The notes beneath the pieces are model-generated. The model did not search any database. It was not told where the DNA came from and worked only from the letters and a program-made list of their open reading frames with translations. Below, in pieces: positions 24,151 to 33,378 of a stretch of 55,287 nucleotides of DNA. The position numbers were made by a program, and so were the translations under genes. The first letter of the stretch is position 1; each line of letters starts with the position of its first letter. This DNA is from Alicyclobacillus pomorum DSM 14955 (GTDB lineage Bacteria > Bacillota > Bacilli > Alicyclobacillales > Alicyclobacillaceae): the NCBI RefSeq assembly GCF_000472905.1, contig NZ_AXAR01000002.1:239604-294890 (forward strand). Reading direction: 5' to 3'.

Positions 24151-25998
24151 CTAACTGCTGGAACCCTGACTGCCAGATCCCTTACTGGATCCCTGACTAC
24201 TGGACCCCTGGCTACCGGATCCCTGGCTACTGGATCCTCGGCGACCGGACCCTCCACTACCAGACCCTCCACTACCGGCCCCTTGGCTGCCAGACCCTCC
24301 TCCGGCGCTGGTGCCGGCGGAATTTGGCTGTTGCCCGTTCTGCATCTGCGAGTTGCGTGGATCCAAGGGGCTCTGTTTCTGTTCCGCGAGATCCTGTAAA
24401 CCGACGTTGACGCGGACGGTGTCATCTGTGGCTAATTGCTTGGGTCGCTTTCTCATCGACCACACGGGCGCTCGGATCACCGTATCCTGCAGTCCGGACG
24501 CGTCCGCAGGAACAACCGGGCTTAAGTACGGCACACCAAACGATTCGAGAGAGTTTAAGTGGTTGATGATGAAGATGATGCCCACCATCACACCGTAGAG
24601 TCCGAACATGCCGGCCAGAATCATCACCGGAAACCGCAGCATTCTCAGCGCAACAGCGGCATTGTAGGCCGGTGTCGCAAACGAACCAATGGTGGTCATG
24701 GCAACAATGACAACGGTGATAGGACTGACGAATCCAGCTTGCACCGCAGCCTCACCAATGACGAGAACCCCTACAATCGACAACGCCCCTCCAATCTGCT
24801 GCGGCAGGCGAATGGTGGCTTCCCTCAGAATTTCCATCACCAATTCCAATCCAAAGATTTCTGCAATCGCTGGGAACGGAACCCCAGCTCGACCCCCGGC
24901 CACCGCAACTGCGAATTTCGTTGGAATCATTTCCGGGTTGTACGAGATCAGAGACACGTACAGCGACGGAAATATCAGCGAAAAGATGAGGGCTAACAAG
25001 CGGATCCCACGGATCATACTCGCCATGTGAAAGCGCGTATCGTAGTCCTCTGCCGTCTGATAAAATTGCGAGAACACGGCAGGCACAATCAATGCGAAAG
25101 GCGATCCGTCCACGAGGATGACCACTCGCCCCTCCAACATGGCCGCTACGGCCTTGTCCGGCCTCTCCGTGTTTTGCACCTGCGGAAACGGCGAGTAGTG
25201 ATTGTCTTCAATGAACTGCTCCAAGTACCCGGATCCGTACAGCGCATCTGTTTCCACGAGGCGGAGACGACGTTCCACTTCATTGATCAGTTCCTGGTTG
25301 GCGATGTTCGCGTGGTAAAGATAGGCGATGTTTGTCGTCGTGCGTTGGCCAATCTGCATTTGGCGAACCCGCAGGTCTGGCGACCGCATACGGCGCCGAA
25401 TCAAAGATACGTTGGTTCCCAGAGATTCGATAAACGCCTCGCGCGCACCCTGAATGACCTGTTCTGTTCCCGGAGGTTCAATCGCGCGTTCCTTGAATGC
25501 CTGGGTGCAAAGGCCGATGCCCTTCACCACACCATCCATGAATAGCACGGAGTTCCCAGAAATCACCCATGTTGCCGCCTGTTTCATGCTTGTGATATCG
25601 CTGACGTCAGCGTATGGAATGCACTGCGAGATCACCATCTCAAAGAGAGTAGGCCCAGATTGTTCACTTTTATCCAGGTCGAACATGAGACTCGCCAGAA
25701 TTTTGTTGATGTCCGATTTGGACGACGCGTTGTCGAGGTACACGAGCGCGCATCGATGTGTCCCATGGTTGATTTGAATGCGGAACTGTCGTATGAGTAA
25801 GTCCATATCCATACCAAGAATGGATTTCATACCAGCAAGGTTTTCGTCCAAGTCAGCAGATAAGCGGTATTCCGATACAGCCTCTGCCGACGGCCCGTCC
25901 TGTCCGTGCGCTCGCCCCGAATGCACCTGCACGCGTGACGGCCGGACGTCGCCAACTCGTATGGATTTCCGGTATTTTAACTTCCCGATTAACGTCAT
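24151..25998 (-). CDS. gerA: Spore germination protein GerA with Ser/Gly-rich C-terminal tail
   Basis: A subunit of a germinant receptor, 615 residues from ATG 25998 (AGGTGG 5 bases upstream; GTG at 26007 is possible). The soluble N-terminal region (to about 275) includes DLLIRQFRI and VDGSPFALIVPAVF. The membrane region (about 285-480) contains GGRAGVPFPAIAEIFGLELVMEILREA and PQQIGGALSIVG. After KRPKQLATDDTVRVNVG comes a 50-odd residue low-complexity tail of GSGSQGS-type repeats. The tail is encoded by an imperfect tandem DNA repeat and is longer than usual for GerAA. Confidence 0.93.
   Translation of the reverse strand: MTLIGKLKYRKSIRVGDVRPSRVQVHSGRAHGQDGPSAEAVSEYRLSADLDENLAGMKSILGMDMDLLIRQFRIQINHGTHRCALVYLDNASSKSDINKILASLMFDLDKSEQSGPTLFEMVISQCIPYADVSDITSMKQAATWVISGNSVLFMDGVVKGIGLCTQAFKERAIEPPGTEQVIQGAREAFIESLGTNVSLIRRRMRSPDLRVRQMQIGQRTTTNIAYLYHANIANQELINEVERRLRLVETDALYGSGYLEQFIEDNHYSPFPQVQNTERPDKAVAAMLEGRVVILVDGSPFALIVPAVFSQFYQTAEDYDTRFHMASMIRGIRLLALIFSLIFPSLYVSLISYNPEMIPTKFAVAVAGGRAGVPFPAIAEIFGLELVMEILREATIRLPQQIGGALSIVGVLVIGEAAVQAGFVSPITVVIVAMTTIGSFATPAYNAAVALRMLRFPVMILAGMFGLYGVMVGIIFIINHLNSLESFGVPYLSPVVPADASGLQDTVIRAPVWSMRKRPKQLATDDTVRVNVGLQDLAEQKQSPLDPRNSQMQNGQQPNSAGTSAGGGSGSQGAGSGGSGSGGSGRRGSSSQGSGSQGSSSQGSSKGSGSQGSSS
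24155..24305 (-). repeat. Imperfect tandem repeat encoding the GerA tail
   Basis: Short units around GGATCCCTGGCTACT-like sequence recur with drift, encoding Gly-Ser-Gln-Gly-Ser-Ser blocks on the minus strand. Such arrays vary in length by slippage. The reading frame stays open throughout and ends at the gerA stop. Confidence 0.75.
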
Positions 25999-26028
25999 AA
26001 CGACCACCTATGGTTGGGCTTTCATGTA

Positions 26029-26057
26029 TAGCATGACCAAGTCGGCTATCCCTATCC
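26029..26057 (-). promoter_or_regulatory. Candidate forespore (sigma-G-like) promoter for gerABC
   Basis: On the minus strand GGATA (26053-26057) and CATGCTA (26029-26035) are 17 bases apart. This resembles the sigma-G pattern GNATA-N17-CATNNTA and places transcription start about 25 bases before the gerA ATG. ger operons are classically sigma-G dependent. The matches are imperfect. Confidence 0.4.
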
Positions 26058-26094
26058 GTTGTGCTTACTCAATTCCTCGCCCCATAGGCAGATA

Positions 26095-26142
26095 AAGTAA
26101 AGGAGTGCACCCTTCGATATCGAAGAGTGCACTCCTTTACTT
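26095..26142. terminator. Long perfect hairpin between rpsR and gerA
   Basis: A 16-base-pair perfect stem (AAGTAAAGGAGTGCAC and complement) with an additional inner TTCGATATCGAA pairing lies just past the rpsR stop. On the minus strand it is followed by TTATCT. It terminates the rpsF-ssb-rpsR operon before the sporulation-controlled ger operon. Confidence 0.85.
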
Positions 26143-26154
26143 GGTTGTTACATC

Positions 26155-26385
26155 TTACTCGGTTGTATAAGCCATTAACGCGACTTGACGTGCGCGCTTG
26201 ATAGCGACGGTCACTTGGCGTTGGTGGCGTGCACAGTTCCCGGAAATACGTCTAGGCAAAATCTTGCCGCGGTCCGTCAGATACTTCGACAAACGATTCA
26301 CGTCTTTGTAATCGGCGTGATCAATTTTGTCCACGCAGAACTGACAAACCTTACGACGCTTTCCGCCACGGCCTTTACGCGGCAT
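26155..26385 (-). CDS. rpsR: 30S ribosomal protein bS18
   Basis: Small-subunit protein that pairs with bS6 on the platform, 76 residues from ATG 26385. The N-terminus contains CQFC, a Cys pair retained in some bS18 paralogues that can bind zinc; only two Cys precede the CARHQR motif Cys. Core: [24 protein letters not shown]. It is the last gene of rpsF-ssb-rpsR. Confidence 0.97.
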   Translation of the reverse strand: MPRKGRGGKRRKVCQFCVDKIDHADYKDVNRLSKYLTDRGKILPRRISGNCARHQRQVTVAIKRARQVALMAYTTE

Positions 26386-26456
26386 TGAAATCAACTCCTC
26401 GTCGTAATTGTCTTTGGCGAACACACCTTGCAGGTGCAAGCGATACAACGACCGTC

Positions 26457-26918
26457 TCAGAACGGTAAATCATCTTCTGAAATATCGATCATCTGACTGT
26501 CGTCTGCAAATGGATCATCTTCAAAGCGCGGGCTACGCTTGCTCTCCGGATTGACTCGTGGCCCTCCAGACGGCGCTGCTCCACCGCCCATCCCCTGATC
26601 ACCACGATCCAGGAAGCGAACTGATTCTGCGACCACTTCGGCAACGCGAACCTTCTGGCCTTCGCGGTTTTCGTAGCTGCGGATTTGCAGCCGTCCATCC
26701 ACTGCAGCAAGACGGCCTTTGTGCAAGTATTGTGCACACAGCTCAGCCTGCTTTTGCCAGACGACAATGTTGATAAAGTCGGTTTCACGTTCCCCGTTTT
26801 GATTGGGTCGCGGACGATCTACGGCGAGTCCAAACGAAGCTACCGCCGTACCTGAATTCGTGTAGCGCAGCTCAGGGTCTTGTGTGAGGCGCCCAATGAG
26901 TATCACCCGGTTCAGCAT
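26457..26918 (-). CDS. ssb: Single-stranded DNA-binding protein SSB
   Basis: OB-fold protein of 153 residues. It coats single-stranded DNA at forks and recruits partners through its acidic tip. N-terminus [25 protein letters not shown] core to about 105, Gly/Pro-rich linker, and the conserved C-terminal DDLPF tip. It lies between rpsF and rpsR, the standard Firmicute arrangement. Confidence 0.97.
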   Translation of the reverse strand: MLNRVILIGRLTQDPELRYTNSGTAVASFGLAVDRPRPNQNGERETDFINIVVWQKQAELCAQYLHKGRLAAVDGRLQIRSYENREGQKVRVAEVVAESVRFLDRGDQGMGGGAAPSGGPRVNPESKRSPRFEDDPFADDSQMIDISEDDLPF

Positions 26919-26938
26919 GCATACCCCTCCAACGAGAT

Positions 26939-27226
26939 CTATTCGCCCAAACGCACGGTGAGATAGCGGATAACTTTATCCTCGAGTCTCAGCATGCGTT
27001 CCAGCTCGCGAGTGAAGTCCGTGTCAGCCGAGAATTGCATGAGCACGTAATAGCCTTCGCGGTAACGATTGATCTCGTAAGCCAATCGGCGCTTACCGAT
27101 TTCCTGAAGTTGATCGATCTGTCCGCCGTGCTCAGTGACGAGGGATTGGTATTTTTCAACCAACTCTTTGATCTGTTCCGCTTCCAGGTCAGGCTTCAAG
27201 ATGTACATCGTTTCGTACTGGCGCAT
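26939..27226 (-). CDS. rpsF: 30S ribosomal protein bS6
   Basis: Platform protein of the small subunit, 95 residues from ATG 27226 with AAGGAGGTGAAATAC upstream. Core motifs are YETMYILKPDLEAEQIKELVEKY and GKRRLAYEINRYREGYYVL. Upstream in-frame codons are part of a structured leader, not coding. It heads rpsF-ssb-rpsR, and the leader can hide its ribosome binding site. Confidence 0.97.
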   Translation of the reverse strand: MRQYETMYILKPDLEAEQIKELVEKYQSLVTEHGGQIDQLQEIGKRRLAYEINRYREGYYVLMQFSADTDFTRELERMLRLEDKVIRYLTVRLGE

Positions 27227-27232
27227 GTATTT

Positions 27233-27283
27233 CACCTCCTTGTGGACTGTGGCCCGGCCATGCCGACCGAGCAAGGACAGGTG
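27233..27283 (-). promoter_or_regulatory. rpsF leader hairpin sequestering the ribosome binding site (S6:S18-type autoregulation candidate)
   Basis: On the minus strand CACCTGTCCTTG (27272-27283) can pair with CAAGGAGGTG (27233-27242), burying the ribosome binding site of rpsF. An inner stem GGTCGGC (27262-27268) with GCCGGGCC (27251-27258) closes the structure and exposes CCG sequences. Leaders of rpsF that bind the S6:S18 complex through a CCG motif are known in bacteria. The structure is drawn by hand; the ligand is inference. Confidence 0.55.
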
Positions 27284-27348
27284 CGGCACAAACAAGCGTG
27301 CCAAGGCTACATGATACCACGTACGCCTAGAAACTACAAGACAATCCT

Positions 27349-28449
<1,101 letters not shown>

Positions 28450-28667
28450 TCGAGCACCTCTTTCCAACTTGTTGCTTGCCCCATTATATTGAATGTAGTA
28501 CGACGAAACAATGATGCGTGGTACGAAAACTTGTGATTTTGCAAGGTTCTTGCGCGCTTTTTTGCAACAACGGGCGCCGAGCGCGCCCAAATCCACCTCA
28601 GGTCATTCAGATGAGTGGATACAACTTTGCATCTATGGCAAACTAGTTCTGCAAGGAGGTGTTGGTT

Positions 28668-28781
28668 ATGCTCCGCCGTTTGATTCGGAAGCTGCGGCTA
28701 CGCAAAGTACCGACAAAGGCGTTAGCTGCCACAGTATTGTCCCCCAAGAAGCCATCGCGTTCTTCTCTGCACTGCGCGTAA
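28668..28781 (+). CDS. Candidate 37-residue basic small protein
   Basis: ATG 28668 has a near-perfect AAGGAGGTG 6 bases upstream and the frame closes at 28781. About 29 bases later comes an intrinsic terminator on the same strand. The peptide is strongly basic (MLRRLIRKLRLRKVPTKALA...) with an amphipathic N-terminus and no membrane helix. An overlapping alternative frame ends at 28789 but lacks a placed start. I know no family. The ribosome binding site plus terminator make a real transcription unit likely; it could encode a small protein or be a small RNA. Confidence 0.5.
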   Translation: MLRRLIRKLRLRKVPTKALAATVLSPKKPSRSSLHCA

Positions 28782-28809
28782 TGGAGTAGAACTTATGACA
28801 TGTCATCTT

Positions 28810-28830
28810 GAGCCCTACCTGGGCTCTTTT
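28810..28830 (+). terminator. Intrinsic terminator of the small plus-strand unit
   Basis: Stem GAGCCC/GGGCTC with a 5-base loop is followed by TTTTC on the plus strand. It lies between the 37-residue ORF and the convergent oxidoreductase gene. Confidence 0.75.
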
Positions 28831-28834
28831 CATG

Positions 28835-30856
28835 TCATTCCTCGGCAGTCATGGGCTCCACGTTCACAGTGCAGTCATACTGTGCGGTCTGGTCTCCGAA
28901 ATCTGCCTTGTGACGCTTCGTAAAATGGTTCACCGTGATACCCTGTCCCCACCAACCAGACTCTAGTTTTACTGTGTAGGGATGTCCTCCCGCCTTGATT
29001 TTTACGCGAACTGTCAATTCGGCCTGGTCATTCCACACCCGAGCCAGCCCGTCCTGCTTCAATCCTCTCTCTGCTGCGATCGCCGACGATACCTCCAGTG
29101 TAGGAATCGGTGGAACGTTGGGCGCATCTCGGTGTTGAGAGTTTTCTGAGACTCTCGGGTGAATGGTCAGCATGGGGTACGGAAACCGCGCTCTGCCGGA
29201 ACCAGATTCCTCGCACCGCGCTCCATGTGAGCCGATTTCTCTCGGTTTCACATATGTGGCATGCCCACTGTGTCCTTCGGCACGCGCCGTTTCCGACACA
29301 AACTCGTACTTTCCAGACGGAGTGCGGAATTGATAATCAGACCAAGGGACATCCGGCGTCGGCACTCGAATGGTTCCTTGCTGTTTCAGTTCCTGCAACG
29401 TAATCCCGTGTTCGCGAAGCGGATGGAGCGCCAGACTCATCCACTCCTCCACGGGACGCCTCATCTTGTCCCCAAATCCCAGTTCGTCCGCCAGTGCCGC
29501 AAAGATTTCCCAGTCCGGTCGTGCCTCGCCGCGAGGTTCACAGACCCGGTGGATGTACGTCACGTAATTGTGCCACATCGTCGAGTACACGAAGTCCTCC
29601 TCTTCGAGGACACTCGTGCACGGAAGGAAGTAGTCTGCCAATTCCGCAGTCTTGGTCATAAACATATCGACCACAACGATGCAGGGAATACGTTTGTACG
29701 CCTCGAGGAGCCTCGCCGTGTCAGGAACTTGCGTCACCGGGTTGGTGCGCGTGACGAACATCAACTCGATAGGTGGGTTGGCAGAGAGAATCTCGTCTGC
29801 TTGCTGCCCCCGCGAAAACTCGCGCACATCTGCACCATCGCGCGCAGTCAGAGCGCTGTCATTGAGAAATTCCGACATCATCCGGTTCGCGTAATTGACG
29901 CCTCCCCCTGGGATGCCCACGTGGCCCGTCGCAGCGACAAGTGCGTCAATGGCGCGAATCGCGTTGCCTCCCCCTGGGTACCGCTGCATACCAAGTCCGA
30001 GAAGCGTAGCTACAGGCCGGGTGGTACCATAGAACTCCGCGAGGCGTACGATGTGCTCGATGGGAACGTCCGTTTCTTGCTCGACGACGTCCAGCGTGAA
30101 CTGGTCCAGATAGGCAGAAAACTCGGCCCACCCCACAGCGTGCTGTCTGAGGAACGTCTCATCCAGCCAGCCGCAGTCTTTGCAGTGCTTCAGGACACCC
30201 AGTGCCAAAGCACCGTCCGTGCCGGGGCGAGGAGCAATGACGAGATCTGCCCGCGGGTGAAGATCGGTAGGTAAAGGATTCACAATACACAGTTTCGCGC
30301 CGTTCGAGATGGCTTTTTTTAAGAATGGCGTCATGTGAATGTTCGTCACACTCACATTTCTCCCCCAAACCACAATCCCACTGGCGTTCGTGAGATCGTT
30401 CGGAGCATGACTTCTCGCTTGTCCGAAATCGTAGCGTTGCGCCTCGAGTCCGGCTTCCCAGCACAAACTGCCGACGGTCTCCGTACACCCACCAAGCAGG
30501 TAGAAGAAGCGTTGATTGAGATTCTTGAGGACTGTACCTGAGCCCCAGTCATACGCGTGCAAAATCGCATGGTGCCCATGTGTCGCTAAGACATGTTGAA
30601 TTTTATCTGCAATTTCCCGGAGTGCCTGTTCCCACGAAATCCTCGTCCAACTGCCGGCTACCTTTTTCAGCGGGTGCAGAACTCTGTCGGGATGATACAT
30701 CCGGTCTTTCAGACGCCGCCCCTTGTTACAGAGAAAACCCCGTGTGACCGGATGATCCGGATCGCCCACGAGGTCTTTCACCACACCGCCTTCCACGTGT
30801 GCGATGATGCTGCACGTGTCCCAGCAATCCAGTGGACATGCGGTCTTTATGTTCAT
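28835..30856 (-). CDS. Molybdopterin-dependent oxidoreductase (YyaE/YoaE-like, DMSO reductase family)
   Basis: Cytoplasmic Mo/W-bisPGD enzyme of 673 residues. The N-terminal [4Fe-4S] site is Cys7, Cys11, Cys15 and Cys43 (C-x3-C-x3-C-x27-C). Cys132 in SLCWEAG is the expected metal ligand. The C-terminal domain (about 545-670) binds the dinucleotide cofactor. There is no Tat signal. The physiological substrate is unknown; members are annotated as formate dehydrogenase-like. It is adjacent to ychF as yyaE is in Bacillus, so the locus is inherited rather than acquired. The ribosome binding site overlaps the stop of the preceding DUF951 gene. Confidence 0.88.
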   Translation of the reverse strand: MNIKTACPLDCWDTCSIIAHVEGGVVKDLVGDPDHPVTRGFLCNKGRRLKDRMYHPDRVLHPLKKVAGSWTRISWEQALREIADKIQHVLATHGHHAILHAYDWGSGTVLKNLNQRFFYLLGGCTETVGSLCWEAGLEAQRYDFGQARSHAPNDLTNASGIVVWGRNVSVTNIHMTPFLKKAISNGAKLCIVNPLPTDLHPRADLVIAPRPGTDGALALGVLKHCKDCGWLDETFLRQHAVGWAEFSAYLDQFTLDVVEQETDVPIEHIVRLAEFYGTTRPVATLLGLGMQRYPGGGNAIRAIDALVAATGHVGIPGGGVNYANRMMSEFLNDSALTARDGADVREFSRGQQADEILSANPPIELMFVTRTNPVTQVPDTARLLEAYKRIPCIVVVDMFMTKTAELADYFLPCTSVLEEEDFVYSTMWHNYVTYIHRVCEPRGEARPDWEIFAALADELGFGDKMRRPVEEWMSLALHPLREHGITLQELKQQGTIRVPTPDVPWSDYQFRTPSGKYEFVSETARAEGHSGHATYVKPREIGSHGARCEESGSGRARFPYPMLTIHPRVSENSQHRDAPNVPPIPTLEVSSAIAAERGLKQDGLARVWNDQAELTVRVKIKAGGHPYTVKLESGWWGQGITVNHFTKRHKADFGDQTAQYDCTVNVEPMTAEE

Positions 30857-30859
30857 CCA

Positions 30860-31060
30860 TCATCCCTCACTGTCAGCAGGCTTGAGCAACTTCCGCACAA
30901 TCCTATCAAAGCGGACGCGCGGAATGAGAACACTGTGCCCACACCGCGCACACTTCACGCGAATGTCCATGCCCATGCGGATGACGACCCATTCGTTCGC
31001 CCCACAGGCGTGCGGTTTCTTCAGTTGAACGGTGTCTCCCAATGCGTAGTTCACGGTCAT
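30860..31060 (-). CDS. yyzM: DUF951 family protein (YyzM)
   Basis: Small soluble protein of 66 residues from ATG 31060 (AAGGGGG upstream). It carries LGDTVQLKKPHACGANEWVVIRMGMDIRVKCARCGHSVLIPR, whose Cys residues (one in HACG, two in CARC) suggest a metal-binding beta fold. The role is unknown. It is placed between the mechanosensitive channel gene and the oxidoreductase, the same neighbourhood as in Bacillus. Confidence 0.9.
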   Translation of the reverse strand: MTVNYALGDTVQLKKPHACGANEWVVIRMGMDIRVKCARCGHSVLIPRVRFDRIVRKLLKPADSEG

Positions 31061-31095
31061 CGTGTGGCCCCCCTTGGTTCCCCATCGCGATGTTG

Positions 31096-31986
31096 TCAAG
31101 ACTCAGACGTGTGTGCCGATTCCAAAACGGCGTTGGCGTGTGCCTTGTCCGGTGGCGCTTGCACGCAGATCATCCGCGTTGCACCTGGTATTTCAATGCC
31201 TTCTTGATCAAACGCTTCTTTGACCCGCTGATAGGCTAAGCGCTGAACACCGTACTGCGTCGTCGGGCGACACTCCGCCGTCACGCGAATGACAATATGG
31301 TTTTCTCCGAGAGATTGTACGCCTTGAATCTGTACATCGCCCACGATGTTGTCGTTTTCGGCCTTCACGCGGTCCATTGCCATTTGAATCACTCTCATGG
31401 CATGCTTCAGGTCTGCTTCATAACTGACCGCAATGTCAATCACGGCGATGGAATTGTGCCTGGAGTAATTCGTGACCTGTTGAATTTGACCGTTGGGGAT
31501 AATTTCGACTTCCCCAGTCCAGGCCTTGATGCGCGTCAGTCGAAGGCCAATACTCTGCACCGTACCTGTAAACTGGTTGATTTTCACGAGGTCGCCCACA
31601 CCGTATTGGTCTTCAAACAAAATAAACAACCCCGTCAACACATCTTTGATTAAACTCTGCGCGCCAAATCCTACGGCAAGTCCAGCGATGCCTGCACCGG
31701 CGAGCAAGGTCTCAACGTGGATATTTATCGAAGTCAGGGCTTCCACGACGAAGATGAAGTAAATCAGGTAACGCACCACGTTGTCGAGCAAGGACGTCAA
31801 CGTGTTTCTTCGACGCTCGTCCATTCGCATCGTCTGGGACTTCATCAGCCGGTTGATGACTGAAATCGAAATTCGAATGGCGATGCGAGCGAGGATAAAG
31901 TAGACAATCACGAGAATGATGTGGCCAAGCACGGTGACAATCGGATAGTTCCGCGAGTCTGCATACCAGTCGAGTAAGTACTGCAC
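31096..31986 (-). CDS. Small-conductance mechanosensitive channel (MscS family)
   Basis: Tension-gated channel releasing solutes on osmotic downshift, 296 residues. I prefer GTG 31986, which has AGGAG 8 bases upstream; a longer reading from 32016 is possible. Three N-terminal helices are followed by the pore-lining TM3 region LLAGAGIAGLAVGFGAQSLIKDVLTGLFIL. The beta domain follows with DLVKINQFTGTVQSIGLRLTRIKAW, then the C-terminal cage. It ends in the DUF951 intergenic region. It adds to the osmotic genes of this window. Confidence 0.92.
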   Translation of the reverse strand: MQYLLDWYADSRNYPIVTVLGHIILVIVYFILARIAIRISISVINRLMKSQTMRMDERRRNTLTSLLDNVVRYLIYFIFVVEALTSINIHVETLLAGAGIAGLAVGFGAQSLIKDVLTGLFILFEDQYGVGDLVKINQFTGTVQSIGLRLTRIKAWTGEVEIIPNGQIQQVTNYSRHNSIAVIDIAVSYEADLKHAMRVIQMAMDRVKAENDNIVGDVQIQGVQSLGENHIVIRVTAECRPTTQYGVQRLAYQRVKEAFDQEGIEIPGATRMICVQAPPDKAHANAVLESAHTSES

Positions 31987-32077
31987 TATGCTATCTCCTG
32001 CCTTTCCCGTCTCCATGATAGCACAGGGCCATGAATCCCGACAAAGTAACTGTGTTTTTGCACAGCAGTCATAAGGC

Positions 32078-32656
32078 TTACGTATGCCAGTGGGTTTGGG
32101 CCAGCAGATTCACCGCTACAGAATGCTGGAGCATGCCGGACAAGAGCGGAAGTCCCTTGAACCAAGCCAAATTGATAAACAGTAAACAGGTCATCAAACA
32201 GACGTATAGTCCGCAGCCTGCCCCCATCAGCGCAGTGGATATCCTGTTTTTCTCTCCGTCCAACGTACTCGGCCCATCCCACAACACTTCCGATAAGTAG
32301 CCTGTAATCACAAACGCCAGGAAGATGGCGGTGGTGATGGCTGCGAAGAGAATGCCTTGGATGATGTGAAGGGCAAGCCACTGTAATTGATCTATCCCAG
32401 AAACAGCCGGCTCCGGCGGCACAAATCGAGAGAGTGCAGAAACTGTCTGTGTATTCAGCGAGATTTGGGACTGAATCCAATGAAATGCGGAACTGGTTGG
32501 GGGTATGAAAGCAGTGGCCAGCCACCGTGTCAGGTTTGCAGCCACGTACCCTGCAGAAATGATCCCCCCGGCGTACAGGACGGCTCGCCGAAGCCCCTTG
32601 TTGCGAAACCAGACCACCATCCACGTGATCTCTGCGAGCAAAAATACGTCTATCAA
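32078..32656 (-). CDS. CvpA-like membrane protein
   Basis: Integral membrane protein of about 192 residues with four helices; the layout (LIDVFLLAEITWMVVWFRNKGLRRAV at the start, then long hydrophobic helices) resembles CvpA family proteins. I chose TTG 32656 because AAGGGGAG precedes it; the frame is open further upstream to 32704. The family call is tentative because the PHHHH-like motif is degenerate. It is upstream of the mscS gene and divergent from yyaC. Confidence 0.6.
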   Translation of the reverse strand: MIDVFLLAEITWMVVWFRNKGLRRAVLYAGGIISAGYVAANLTRWLATAFIPPTSSAFHWIQSQISLNTQTVSALSRFVPPEPAVSGIDQLQWLALHIIQGILFAAITTAIFLAFVITGYLSEVLWDGPSTLDGEKNRISTALMGAGCGLYVCLMTCLLFINLAWFKGLPLLSGMLQHSVAVNLLAQTHWHT

Positions 32657-32706
32657 TGTCGTCTCCCCTTCTATGTCTACACTCAATTGAGCGGACAAAC
32701 ACACAG

Positions 32707-32735
32707 GTATAGTTGATGGTACGCCTACGTATACT
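32707..32735 (+). promoter_or_regulatory. Candidate sporulation promoter for yyaC
   Basis: GTATA (32707-32711) and CGTATACT (32728-32735) are 16 bases apart, resembling sigma-F/G patterns (GYATA, then GGNNANAMT). It lies about 25 bases upstream of the yyaC ribosome binding site region. Matches are partial. Confidence 0.3.
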
Positions 32736-32766
32736 GGGAATATTCCGAGTTAGGAGGATTTCCGGA

Positions 32767-33378
32767 GTGGACAACGTTCAATCTTCCGAAGTGTGCGGTA
32801 CCAGCGGCGAGTTTCCTGCGTTCCGCGTCTCATTTGACGACGACGACGCGGTAGAAAGACTCAGTCGTGCAATGGATAGTCTCCTTGAATCGGCTGGCCG
32901 TCGTGAAGTCGTCATTGTTTGCGTCGGCACCGACAGGTCGACCGGGGATTCGTTCGGTCCCATCATTGGGTCCAAGTTGTACTCTGTAGTGGGCGCGAAA
33001 GTGTACGGCACGTTGGACGAGCCTGTTCATGCGGTAAACTTGGCCGCAACACTTGAATACATCGCCAAATCACACAAGGAGAACCCGTTCGTCATCGCGG
33101 TTGACGCGTGTTTGGGGAAGTTTGACCACGTCGGACAGATCATCGTTGAACGTGGGCCTTTGCGGCCGGGAGCAGGTGTGAAGAAAACGTTGCCGGAGTT
33201 TGGGGATTTCACCGTGACCGGGGTCGTCAATGTGTCGGGATTTATGGAGTACTTTGTGTTACAAAATACGAGACTCGGCATTGTGATGAAAATGACGGAC
33301 ATTGTCGTGGAAGCCATCAGGAATGGTTTGTTTCGCCGCAACATGCGATTGGGCATTTCACAGGCCATGCGCAGCTAG
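32767..33378 (+). CDS. yyaC: Spore protease YyaC family protein
   Basis: GPR-related sporulation protein of 203 residues. The GTG start at 32767 has TAGGAGGAT upstream; the frame is open to 32713. Conserved segments are VIVCVGTDRSTGDSFGPIIGSKL, YGTLDEPVHAVNLA, FVIAVDACLG and RGPLRPGAGVKKTLPEFGD. The hydrogenase-maturation-protease-like fold with GTDRSTGD is characteristic. It is one of the few plus-strand genes on this arm. Confidence 0.93.
   Translation: MDNVQSSEVCGTSGEFPAFRVSFDDDDAVERLSRAMDSLLESAGRREVVIVCVGTDRSTGDSFGPIIGSKLYSVVGAKVYGTLDEPVHAVNLAATLEYIAKSHKENPFVIAVDACLGKFDHVGQIIVERGPLRPGAGVKKTLPEFGDFTVTGVVNVSGFMEYFVLQNTRLGIVMKMTDIVVEAIRNGLFRRNMRLGISQAMRS

Noticed and set aside
24000-24410. 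Plus-strand 136-residue ORF with Tyr/Pro repeats
   Set aside because: It is the antisense of the GerA tail repeat and shows only the periodicity of that repeat.
29261-30274. 337-residue plus-strand ORF opposite the molybdopterin oxidoreductase
   Set aside because: It is an antisense shadow of a clearly conserved gene, with biased Arg/His/Pro composition and no family features.
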